Below are positions 61,201 to 64,000 of a DNA stretch of 64,000 nt, in pieces; position 1 is the first letter of the stretch, and each line of letters begins with the position of its first letter. Location: the NCBI GenBank assembly GCA_039090855.1, contig CM077027.1:100854424-100918423 (forward strand), given 5' to 3'. The notes under the pieces are model-generated. The model was not told where the DNA came from and made no database searches. It saw nothing but the letters and a program-made list of their open reading frames with translations. The translations under genes were made by a program, and so were the position numbers. The stretch comes from Macrothele yani. Lineage: Eukaryota; Arthropoda; Arachnida; Araneae; Macrothelidae.

Positions 61201-62785
61201 GACAATTTTATCAATCATGCTTAAAGATTAACTTTCAGCCTGAGAACCATGATTTCTGATATCAGAGCTTTCAAACTTTTTTTATTTTTTTTTAACACCC
61301 TGCATCAATTCTTACAAATTTCCAAACTTTGTCACTTCCTTTTTTGGAAATTTCCCCTACCCTTATCAAGCTAAAATGCACACACATTTATGAGGGTGAT
61401 TACATTTAGCAACTACACAAGAGTGGGAACATTGCAGGGGAAAATAATACAATTACAGAAGAAATCTTCGCTCCGTCCGACTTCAGTTTTCGAAAATTTA
61501 TCCAACATTTTCAAGCTGAAATAATGAGATTTATGGAATAAAATAATATACAAAAATACTGGGTAAAGGAAACCTCGTGAAAAAAAAGTATGATTACAAG
61601 AGAAATCTTACCTCCGTCTACTTTCTGTTTTCGAAGGATGAAATTCCGTTCTCCGATGAAGAAAACGATCCCCACACCACCACAACAACCACCAATCCTC
61701 CCAAAATTTCAGTTCACTTATGTATCGATCTCGTAAATGGGCCAAATGATAACAAAAAGACAAAATTCCTCGAACCAGCGCAAGAATCTCGTGGCCAAAG
61801 ATTACGGGGAAATTTTCGGGTGGCCTAACTTCCGTTTTCGGAAATCGTTGCCTACTTAATTTCAAGCTGAAATTATATTTAACATCACACGTGAAAAAAA
61901 AAATACAATTAAGGGAAAAATCTGCACTTCGTTTAACTTCCGTTTACGAACGTTTAAAAAGACAAAACAACGTCCCCAGACAGAATACGACCCCCCCCAA
62001 CTGATACCCCAAAAATTTCTTCACTTTTGCATTGATCTCAAAAATGACAAAAAAGAGGGTGGGGGGTGGGGGCTCCGCGAATTTGCGGAAGAATATCACG
62101 TACGAATTAACCGCTGAATCGATTTCGAATGTCGTAAGATTACGCTAAAATATAGATGACCGGTAAATTTTAACTTTTGGCACAGATTTCGTCAAATTCG
62201 TGATTTTTTTAGCAGAATGGTGCAAGCATAAAGTTTTGGCTCGGGCTGGCAGAATTGGCGCAGGTCTGGCAGCCCTGTTAAAATGATGTTTGTGGGAAGT
62301 TCTTCAGAAGTTATGTTAGTCATACACTGGTAACTTCCCCTCAGCATTTGATGTTGCTTTCATTAAAAGGTGAATAATCACTCATGGGGGTTTCCCTCCC
62401 TTATTAAGTATATTAAACTTGGCTACGCCTTCTCCCAACCTAACTGGCTCAATAACACTACATTTCATGACTAAATTTTGACTCTAACAAAATATGGATG
62501 AACATCCCTGGGGACAGAAATACTTGAACAAAATTACTATGAATGTAGAATTACGGTACAATTACGAGTTTACAAAAGTCAGAAAATTATGAGCCAACAA
62601 GTTTTAAATGGTATGGTTCTGATGAATTTTAAATGAATAAATAAATGAAAAATACTTTGCTGTAAAAACTTACCATTTTATCCCTGAGTGGCAACTGTGA
62701 CACTAATTTTTTATCATCTGCAGGATCAAGCAATTCACCATTTACAAACAAATCCACCTTCATATTTACATTGTTTGCTTTGACC
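15377..62785 (-). CDS. USP9X (faf): USP9X / fat facets ubiquitin-specific protease, partial gene (six internal exons)
   Basis: Six exons in order 62785-62674, 41970-41833, 33756-33636, 25235-25105, 20066-19912 and 15632-15377 join into one open frame of about 304 codons. Every border has a minus-strand AG acceptor and GT donor, and exon lengths of 112, 138, 121, 131, 155 and 256 give consistent phases. The translation follows the known order of USP9X segments upstream of the peptidase: a ubiquitin-like stretch with [12 protein letters not shown], the serine-rich linker [12 protein letters not shown], then helical (ARM-like) segments ending [15 protein letters not shown]9X removes ubiquitin from substrates in the cytosol; the fly ortholog acts in eye development and endocytosis by deubiquitinating the epsin Liquid facets. 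The Cys/His catalytic domain lies further downstream and is outside the window, as are the 5' exons. All visible introns are stuffed with transposons, yet no exon shows a stop or frameshift, so the gene looks functional. Orthology is confident by residue order; the exact species is not known. Confidence 0.93.
16480..16677. mobile_element. Small TA-flanked MITE (Tc1/mariner type)
   Basis: The 198-bp element has inverted ends CAGGGTGATCTAAAAGTC and (reverse complement) CAGGGTGATTCAAAAGTC, flanked by TA on both sides (16478-16479 and 16678-16679). There is no coding capacity. Size, TA target and termini fit a mariner-type MITE. A decayed mariner copy lies directly to its right. Confidence 0.75.
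16690..17190 (-). pseudogene. Mariner transposase remnant, C-terminal half
   Basis: In mixed minus-strand frames one can read [25 protein letters not shown] and [13 protein letters not shown], then GGHVEKL. These match the mariner order of second catalytic Asp region (HDNARPHT), the PHPPYSPDLAP signature and the C-terminal W.KCI...GDYVEK. Many stops and frameshifts show it is long dead. The third catalytic Asp position is lost (SPGLTPF). Confidence 0.65.
17600..18680 (-). pseudogene. Second mariner transposase remnant
   Basis: The minus strand gives [20 protein letters not shown] (the TGDETW..YDPETK region with the catalytic Asp changed to Gly), then segments equivalent to GHRFNDDNELK...W and [16 protein letters not shown] (the C-terminal W.KC....GDY). 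The frame is broken by many stops. It is a separate copy from the one at 16690 because both contain the C-terminal segment. Confidence 0.65.
18803..19427. mobile_element. Non-autonomous hAT-like element with 6-bp target-site duplication
   Basis: The 625-bp element is bounded by perfect 6-bp duplications TGGGTG (18797-18802 and 19428-19433). The left end starts CATAGTTCCCAC and the right end, reversed, starts CAGGGTTCCCAC. Subterminal repeats of the type TTTCAAGGACT occur at both ends. It has no coding capacity. Termini and duplication length match the two larger elements at 42042 and 48795, pointing to a shared or related transposase. Confidence 0.8.
19912..20066 (-). CDS. USP9X (faf): USP9X exon e
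   Basis: The 155-bp exon has 51 codons plus two bases. It starts [20 protein letters not shown] and ends [10 protein letters not shown] plus AG, which completes Arg with the next exon. The [10 protein letters not shown] and TKNNFL segments match USP9X. The acceptor is TTTCTTTTCAG and the donor GTCAGT. Confidence 0.93.
21347..21410. repeat. Isolated hAT-like terminus (left)
   Basis: CAGGGTTCCCACA followed by CCTGCCTTTCCCAGG is the same type of end as in the elements with 6-bp duplications. The possible partner at 23579 shares the 13-base terminus in inverted orientation, but the flanks (CTGCTC and ACACAA) do not match. Pairing is therefore unproven. A mariner MITE inserted right after this end. 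Confidence 0.5.
21415..22008 (-). mobile_element. Mariner-derived MITE with N-terminal transposase remnant
   Basis: Inverted 20-bp ends GGGTCATCCAAATGAAACAT (left, and reverse complement at right) bound a 594-bp element. The minus strand contains [18 protein letters not shown] and, after a stop, [20 protein letters not shown] plus YQWVPKHLA. This is the mariner N-terminal helix-turn-helix DNA-binding region and linker. The catalytic domain is absent, so this is an internally deleted copy. The flanking TA is degraded on the left. Confidence 0.75.
22255..22450. mobile_element. Palindromic foldback MITE
   Basis: Two arms of about 90 bp (22255-22350 and 22361-22450) are reverse complements, sharing GCAATAGTTACAT and AAGAAATAA blocks, so the whole 196 bp can form a long hairpin. 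It has no coding capacity. The superfamily is not clear from the ends. Confidence 0.7.
23470..23579. repeat. Isolated hAT-like terminus (right)
   Basis: The stretch ends TGTGGGAACCCTG, the inverse of the terminus at 21347, preceded by several AAGTACTTTTT/AAGCACTTTTT subterminal repeats. See the left terminus for why the two may or may not bound one element of about 2.2 kb. Confidence 0.5.
24905..25043 (-). mobile_element. 5'-truncated LINE, 3' end only
   Basis: The stretch shares CACTAAGCTGTTCTCTGAGA, CAAACTTCCAGATATTTTTA and GCGATCTTGACATACAACTT with copies at 38284 and 63538. The low-coordinate end carries the ACATACATACATA run, which is the (ATGT)n 3' tail when read on the minus strand. 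The copy at 63538 continues into reverse-transcriptase C-terminal coding sequence, which identifies this as the 3' UTR of that LINE. Confidence 0.75.
25105..25235 (-). CDS. USP9X (faf): USP9X exon d
   Basis: The 131-bp exon has two bases completing an Asp codon, then 43 codons. It contains [17 protein letters not shown] and [10 protein letters not shown], both strongly conserved in USP9X orthologs. The acceptor is TTTCCTTTTAG and the donor GTTAGT. A LINE 3' end sits about 60 bp beyond the donor side (24905-25043), inside the next intron. Confidence 0.93.
25886..26116 (-). repeat. tRNA-derived SINE with target-site duplication
   Basis: The 231-bp SINE reads on the minus strand, with a tRNA-like head (box A region CACAGTGGCCTAAGCAATGG, box B GGTTCAAATCC), a body CCAGCTCTCTCTCTTTCC...GTGGCCCTAAATTAGG and a poly(A) tail. 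It is flanked by a 13-bp duplication, GTGCAGGAAAACT and GTGCAGAAAAACT (25873-25885 and 26117-26129, one mismatch). A fragment of the same body occurs at 39012. Confidence 0.85.
26282..27186 (+). pseudogene. Tc1-type transposase remnant
   Basis: Across several plus-strand frames one reads [13 protein letters not shown] (linker), [45 protein letters not shown] and [12 protein letters not shown]. This is the order of a Tc1 transposase catalytic domain with second Asp (QQD) and Glu (IEN) still present. It ends near 27180 in CTTTCAGTGTATA, a plausible terminal inverted repeat. The left end is missing. Many stops make it dead. It appears inserted into the Helentron remnant that continues at 27194. 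Confidence 0.75.
27194..27970 (-). pseudogene. Helentron remnant: Pif1-type helicase end plus endonuclease-like region
   Basis: From 27970 downward the frame gives [19 protein letters not shown] followed by [13 protein letters not shown], the last motif of Helitron/Pif1 helicases. After about 60 residues, in another frame, come [38 protein letters not shown] and, shifted again, [10 protein letters not shown]. These resemble the start of an APE-type endonuclease (E..W and GGVAIY blocks). Helitrons of the Helentron/Helitron2 class carry such an endonuclease after the helicase and transpose by a rolling-circle route. Rep and most of the helicase are absent. A Tc1 element interrupts the left side. 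Confidence 0.65.
28253..28735. repeat. Tandem duplication (about 261-bp unit)
   Basis: The unit starting TTCACCTTTTAATGCTGACA at 28253 repeats at 28514 almost without change and includes GCTAGCATGACACACCGCTC near each end. The second copy lacks about 35 bp before the CAAATCTCC block. The high similarity indicates a recent duplication. Content is unclassified. Confidence 0.8.
29372..31276 (+). pseudogene. hAT element remnant with TTF/DUF4371 transposase
   Basis: The left end is CAGTGGCGGCTTTTGGGAGG with GCCTCCTC soon after, a terminus common to hAT elements of this transposase class. Frames then read [20 protein letters not shown], a TTF-type finger ([11 protein letters not shown]...W...GF.DLKN...H), and [14 protein letters not shown] (the D.TTDIS catalytic block of DUF4371), [15 protein letters not shown] and TRWNFKSRS. 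These proteins resemble ZMYM1-like sequences. Several stops and shifts kill it, and the C-terminal dimerisation region is replaced by a poly(A) run of about 33 (31243-31276). No right terminus was found. Confidence 0.75.
32140..33344 (-). mobile_element. Complete Tc1/mariner element (1205 bp)
   Basis: Inverted ends start CACTGAGTGGCCACTTT on both sides and are flanked by TA (32138-32139 and 33345-33346). The element contains one transposase reading frame on the minus strand (listed separately). Length and structure are those of a full Tc1-type transposon. Confidence 0.92.
32197..33211 (-). pseudogene. Tc1-type transposase, DD36E spacing, frameshifted
   Basis: The start is [19 protein letters not shown] at 33211, with a helix-turn-helix ([19 protein letters not shown]). 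After a shift near 32910 come [20 protein letters not shown] with the first catalytic Asp (SDES), and after a shift near 32640, [22 protein letters not shown] (second Asp) and [12 protein letters not shown] (Glu). I count 36 residues between the second Asp and the Glu, one of the spacings known for Tc1/mariner subgroups (DD36E) and not the classical 34. It cuts and pastes DNA at TA sites when intact. Two or three frameshifts make this copy inactive. Confidence 0.88.
33636..33756 (-). CDS. USP9X (faf): USP9X exon c
   Basis: The 121-bp exon has 40 codons plus one base. It starts [20 protein letters not shown] and ends [24 protein letters not shown] corresponds to the conserved ADLGSSLN segment of USP9X. 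The acceptor is TTTTTTAATCCAG and the donor GTAAAG. The donor-side base G joins AT of the next exon to make Asp. Confidence 0.93.
33868..35640. repeat. 1.8-kb foldback structure (long inverted repeat)
   Basis: Sequence from 33868 rightwards reappears inverted ending at 35640. The axis is near 34800, where ATCTAATTGAGCA-type blocks face each other. Matching landmarks include CGAAACTAGTCTG / CAGACTAGTTTCG and TGTAAATTTTCATATAAA / its inverse. Arms are about 0.8 kb and diverged by substitutions and small indels. Corresponding frames in the two arms (34329-34652 plus, 34959-35222 minus) encode similar peptides ([29 protein letters not shown]) that match no family I know. The left arm carries an extra insertion with the tRNA-like sequence at 34086. 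It could be an inverted pair of retroelement terminal repeats or a foldback DNA transposon. Confidence 0.85.
34086..34158 (+). repeat. tRNA-like sequence, probable SINE head
   Basis: The 73 bases start GGCCGCTGTGGTGCAGTGG and end CCCAGTGGTGGCC, with acceptor pairing GGCCGCT/GGTGGCC (two G-T), a T-arm CTGGG-TTCGATT-CCCAG and box B GGTTCGATTCC. No convincing anticodon arm forms, and it lies in an insertion within one arm of the foldback, absent from the other arm. A SINE head is more likely than a functional tRNA gene. Confidence 0.5.
38284..38480 (-). mobile_element. 5'-truncated LINE, 3' end only (second copy)
   Basis: This is the same 3' UTR as at 24905, again with the ACATACATACATA tail at the low-coordinate side. 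It extends further, through GATATCTATTACACGCCGTA and ACACAAGATC, toward the coding end seen at 63.7 kb. Confidence 0.75.
38560..38775. repeat. Dispersed repeat related to the inverted repeat at 60.9 kb
   Basis: The stretch shares CATGATGGATAAAATTATCATCCAAGGG with 60965 (same strand), and the preceding GATGCATGGG/TTTGTAAAAATT block matches the inverse of 61300-61350. It is unclassified and has no ORF. Confidence 0.45.
39012..39133 (+). repeat. SINE fragment (body of the 25.9-kb family)
   Basis: TTTTACGGCACTGGCTCTCT through AGTGGCCCTAAATTAGGGAT to GTTAAACCTCCAACCAAGAA parallels the 3' half of the SINE at 25886-26116 in opposite orientation. The tRNA head is missing. Confidence 0.65.
41833..41970 (-). 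CDS. USP9X (faf): USP9X exon b (serine-rich linker)
   Basis: The exon has 46 codons and is phase 0 at both ends. It starts [16 protein letters not shown] and ends EGCLPGV. The [10 protein letters not shown] tract and following GSP are hallmarks of the USP9X linker just after the ubiquitin-like region. The acceptor is ATTTACAG and the donor GTAAGT. The 2.55-kb transposon at 42042-44589 starts only 72 bp upstream of this acceptor in the sense of transcription, leaving a short poly-pyrimidine tract intact. Confidence 0.93.
42042..44589 (-). mobile_element. Internally deleted hAT-like element (2548 bp) with 6-bp duplication
   Basis: The element is bounded by perfect duplications GATGAA (42036-42041 and 44590-44595). 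The left end is CAGGGTTCGTAC and the right end, reversed, is CAGGGTGCGCAC. Subterminal TTCCAGGACTTTCCAGG-type repeats lie at both ends. It is nearly identical to 48795-48966 joined directly to 53918-56291, with the 4.95-kb transposase-containing middle absent. The junction (42213-42215) shares only two bases between the parent ends, which fits a microhomology deletion and not an empty insertion site. It would need the transposase of the larger copy to move. It starts 72 bp from the USP9X exon b acceptor. Confidence 0.9.
43955..44284 (-). CDS. Conserved 109-codon ORF of unknown function (deleted element)
   Basis: This ORF gives the same 109 residues as the ORF at 55653-55982 in the larger copy. 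It starts [20 protein letters not shown] and has a basic stretch [10 protein letters not shown] recognise no domain. See the second copy for interpretation; it may be chance conservation between young copies. Confidence 0.25.
   Translation of the reverse strand: MITSRSVREGELDAFSSPELDVRPTTTENNRRGKKRHLAFARGSRVYQVSWHPPVKSMPEQHIHLLLVYCIKTLASGPPLKRLRLLMIKNKKTIFANFSQKWLKFLHLL
45440..45656 (-). pseudogene. Mariner transposase C-terminal fragment
   Basis: The minus strand encodes [20 protein letters not shown] followed by [11 protein letters not shown], the canonical mariner C terminus, then the terminal region AATTTTTGATCGGACCTCGT reaching about 45443. The rest of the gene is missing; the plus-strand right side runs into about 27 A (45661-45687). 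Confidence 0.75.
45818..46140 (-). pseudogene. hAT transposase C-terminal (dimerisation) fragment
   Basis: The frame reads [20 protein letters not shown] followed by [20 protein letters not shown], the C-terminal hAT dimerisation block. Upstream sequence toward 46140 decays into stops. It belongs to a different hAT lineage from the 48.8-kb element (whose equivalent block is [15 protein letters not shown]). Confidence 0.7.
46270..47090. mobile_element. Probable non-autonomous hAT-like element (821 bp)
   Basis: The left end is CAAAGTTCGTACTC and the right end, reversed, is CATGGTTCATACACTCC. Subterminal TTCAAGCACTTTTCAAA and TTCAAGGACTCTTCAAGG repeats lie at the ends. It resembles the family at 42042/48795, but the flanks (TGTAAC and CTAACA) do not form a clear 6-bp duplication, so age or misplacement of an end by a base or two is likely. 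Confidence 0.55.
47404..47970. repeat. Irregular tandem repeat array (about 120-170-bp units)
   Basis: The motif GCGTCA.GAACTT.GTTCAGAG recurs at about 47515, 47657, 47776 and 47945, each preceded by a TTCCTCCTC-A-rich block and by CTTTC.AACAAG. A partial first unit begins near 47404. Purine-rich spacers vary in length. It is unclassified; a degenerate satellite or expanded transposon segment is possible. Confidence 0.7.
50655..53247 (-). pseudogene. hAT-like transposase with BED-type finger, three frame disruptions
   Basis: The start near 53175 reads [20 protein letters not shown], then a degenerate zinc finger ending in [15 protein letters not shown] (frame shift near 53030). After a second shift near 52630 the core runs 471 codons: [94 protein letters not shown] and [16 protein letters not shown]. 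One extra base in an A run near 51232 then shifts to [14 protein letters not shown], a helical coiled-coil-like tail ([20 protein letters not shown]) and [17 protein letters not shown]. These blocks, in this order, mark a widespread animal transposase family with hAT-like C-terminal dimerisation. A few single-base lesions separate it from an intact gene, so recent activity is likely. Confidence 0.82.
53112..53131 (+). repeat. Poly(G) tract, 20 G
   Basis: Twenty consecutive G lie just upstream (in minus-strand sense) of the transposase start. It is a strong candidate for a quadruplex or slippage site, or a sequencing-sensitive spot. Confidence 0.9.
55653..55982 (-). CDS. Conserved 109-codon ORF of unknown function (full-length element)
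   Basis: This frame lies in the same orientation as the transposase and upstream of it, 310 bp inside the element's 5' end. It encodes [20 protein letters not shown], then a basic segment [20 protein letters not shown], and ends [20 protein letters not shown]. The copy in the deleted element gives the same residues, and I see no nucleotide change over the 330 bases by eye, while flanking element sequence shows scattered changes. No domain is recognised. It could be an accessory protein, a 5' exon or an accidental ORF. Confidence 0.3.
   Translation of the reverse strand: MITSRSVREGELDAFSSPELDVRPTTTENNRRGKKRHLAFARGSRVYQVSWHPPVKSMPEQHIHLLLVYCIKTLASGPPLKRLRLLMIKNKKTIFANFSQKWLKFLHLL
56471..56565 (+). 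repeat. tRNA-derived SINE, diverged single copy
   Basis: CCCGGGTGGTGTAATGGGTAG (box A region) and GGTTCTATTCC (box B) followed by GATGAAAATTTTAAGTTTTC match the head and body start of the 5.3-kb SINE family. The body soon becomes unrecognisable. Confidence 0.65.
56990..58170 (-). pseudogene. Mariner transposase remnant, near full length
   Basis: In minus-strand frames the order is [20 protein letters not shown] (helix-turn-helix), [20 protein letters not shown] (degraded MDETW..S.EPE.K.QS.EW region), [31 protein letters not shown] (second Asp), [13 protein letters not shown] and [19 protein letters not shown]. This is a whole mariner catalytic domain with many stops and shifts. Terminal repeats were not identified. 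Confidence 0.75.
59290..59405 (+). repeat. Minisatellite, about 27-bp units, five copies
   Basis: TTTTGGAGCGAGAAA and variants (TTTGGAGCAGAAA, TTTTGGAGCAG) recur about every 24-30 bases. No coding meaning is apparent. Confidence 0.8.
60901..61285. repeat. Inverted repeat with 150-bp arms
   Basis: AGTTTGAAAGCTCTGATATC at 60907 and its inverse ending near 61280 bound arms that stay complementary through CAGGCTGAAAGTTAATCTTT, AAATTGTCATCTAAGGGAAT and a GAAAAGTAACAAA-rich stretch. The spacer is about 80 bp. Part of an arm reappears at 38686. It is probably a foldback MITE. Confidence 0.8.
61430..61960. repeat. Dispersed repeat, three diverged units
   Basis: Units with AGAAATCTTCGCTCCGTCCG / AGAAATCTTACCTCCGTCTA / AAAATCTGCACTTCGTTTAA followed by TTC.GTTTTCGAA and a ...TCAAGCTGAAAT... 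block recur at about 61450, 61590 and 61900. Related segments lie at 47210-47340 and, in diverged inverted form, at 37690-38230. The family is unknown and has no convincing ORF. Confidence 0.55.
62674..62785 (-). CDS. USP9X (faf): USP9X exon a (ubiquitin-like segment)
   Basis: The exon is 112 bp: one base completing the preceding codon (an Arg in relatives), then 37 codons beginning [13 protein letters not shown] and ending [26 protein letters not shown] matches the ubiquitin-like region of USP9X. The acceptor is TTTTTGAAG and the donor GTAAGTT. It is followed by a 20.7-kb intron. The preceding exon is not visible between here and the window edge. Confidence 0.92.
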
Positions 62786-63537
62786 CTTCAAAAATAAGAT
62801 AAAAATAAAATAAAATTTATAACTGACATTGACTTAACAAATAGTAACAGATATATAAAAGAGCAATTCATAGAAAGGCTTTCTGTATACTAAGGAAATC
62901 CAAAAATAATTATTTTTGGTGAAAATACTATGTTTTAATTTTAAATCCAGATGGAAGAGACAAAAAATATTTTATATAAATCAGAAGAAATACAATTGAC
63001 AAGTAGTCATACTTTTTGAAGCATTTAACCCAGTTCTTGAAAACAGTGATTCTGAAAGTAATATGAAAAATTAAACACATAGTGATCTTTTCAGGATGCA
63101 GAAAACATTTTTATGAATAGCAAGCTACAGAAGAGTAAATTAAAAACTCACATGGGATTCAAATACTATGCAAAGTTTTCTGAGATAGAAGAAGTCAGTG
63201 GTACAATCTGGAACTTTTGAGATACTGCAAGCAACTACTATTATGAAATGGTCGAAAGTCACACAATGAAATACTGTTCTATTTGAATTTAATCACAAAG
63301 CAAATGGTACCCCATGGTTTGCAATTCCTTACTGTAATGTAGGTGGTCACATATAAAAGCAATCTTAATTTAGTGAGTATATCAAGCCAATACATTATAT
63401 TTACCAAATGTTTTTTAACATTATTTTGGATTCGCACACGACTCTCAAGTGCAACATTTAAAAATGTGAACACAATCTAGCATGTAACATGCAAATTATT
63501 TCTAAAGCATGGCAAGTGTGTACTATATAGTGATGCA
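62786..63537 (-). other. USP9X intron, upstream of exon a
   Basis: This is AT-rich sequence with no exon or repeat that I recognise. The preceding USP9X exon is expected beyond the right edge of the window. Confidence 0.6.
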
Positions 63538-64000
63538 CATACATAAATATCACTAAGCTGTTCTGAGATTCAGAGGTTAGCTCCACGAAGAAATGCAGAC
63601 CATCACATACATTTTTAACTGATTATTCACTTAGTGTTGCTGTGTCATACTACTCCATTTACAGCAATCTTGACATACAACTTGGGCTTCAATGACATCC
63701 ATCATAAGATGTACACAAGACCTTCTAAACTTCCTACCCCCCCCCCCCCGCAGACACTCCTGAATCTGATCCTCCCACGACTTACTTGGTCTTCCTCTAC
63801 CTTTCCTGCTACTTCGGCTGAAATTATTTTCTTAGTAAGCATCTCATCACTTATTCTTTCAACATGGCCAAGCCACCAAAGAATATTAGTCACCATCTTG
63901 CTAACAACACTTTCCTTCACATTACACAACTTCAACACTTCATTTCTCACAAGATCAGGTGTCTTCCCACAACCTCCGACAATGAACGCATCTCTCCAGC
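63538..64000 (-). mobile_element. LINE 3' end with reverse-transcriptase C-terminal coding sequence
   Basis: On the minus strand, entering from the right edge, the frame reads GKTPDLVRNEVLKLCNVKES and NILWWLGHVERISDEMLTKK, the conserved C-terminal L.W.GHVERM.....TK block of RTE-like endonuclease-reverse transcriptases. A C-run (63737-63751 on the plus strand) then disrupts the frame. The 3' UTR follows, ending in an ATGT-type tail near 63538. It shows that the short repeats at 24905 and 38284 are 3' ends of this LINE. The 5' part lies outside the window or is missing. Confidence 0.8.

Larger units (their letters stand above)
41971..62673 (-). other. USP9X intron (20.7 kb)
   Basis: This is the largest bounded intron. 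About half of it is the two related hAT-like elements; a mariner C-terminal fragment, a hAT fragment, a tandem repeat array, a mariner remnant, a minisatellite and an inverted repeat fill much of the rest. Bases 58175-59285, 59410-60900 and 61965-62670 hold nothing I can identify. Confidence 0.85.

Overview
This is a eukaryotic, AT-rich, intron- and transposon-dense window. The backbone is one host gene on the minus strand, recognisable as the ortholog of USP9X / Drosophila fat facets, a very large ubiquitin-specific protease. Six exons (at 62.7, 41.9, 33.7, 25.2, 20.0 and 15.5 kb) join in a continuous reading frame with GT-AG borders and compatible phases. They cover about 304 residues of the N-terminal half, including part of the ubiquitin-like segment. 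The catalytic peptidase domain is not in the window. The mobile elements (I-like LINE, tRNA-derived SINEs, mariner, Tc1, Helentron, hAT) and the size of the introns suggest an arthropod, plausibly a chelicerate. That organism call is inference and is not proven here.

Nearly everything else is intronic repeat. Below 15.4 kb, in the intron after the last visible exon, lie a cluster of tRNA-derived SINE copies (5.26-6.1 kb), a hammerhead-ribozyme-like motif (6.58 kb) and a full-length 6.0-kb I-superclade LINE (7442-13465) with an 11-bp target-site duplication. The LINE has ORF1 with three zinc knuckles and a frameshifted ORF2 (endonuclease, reverse transcriptase, RNase H). From 16 to 25 kb are decayed mariner copies, MITEs and a 625-bp element with a 6-bp duplication. 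From 25 to 36 kb are a SINE with target-site duplication, a Tc1 remnant inserted next to a Helentron remnant (Pif1-type helicase followed by an endonuclease-like region), a broken DUF4371/hAT-type element, a complete but frameshifted Tc1-type element (32140-33344) and a 1.8-kb foldback structure.

The 20.7-kb intron between the first two visible exons holds the most striking pair. One is a 7.5-kb hAT-like element (48795-56291) with a near-intact minus-strand transposase and a perfect 6-bp target-site duplication. The other is a 2.55-kb internally deleted derivative (42042-44589) with its own different 6-bp duplication, starting 72 bp from a splice acceptor. Both carry an identical 109-codon ORF of unknown function. 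Two other repeats with similar CAGGGT/CATAGT termini indicate a wider family of non-autonomous relatives.

No complete host gene, rRNA, canonical tRNA or CRISPR array was seen. Element boundaries were set by eye from terminal repeats and target-site duplications; percent identities were not computed.
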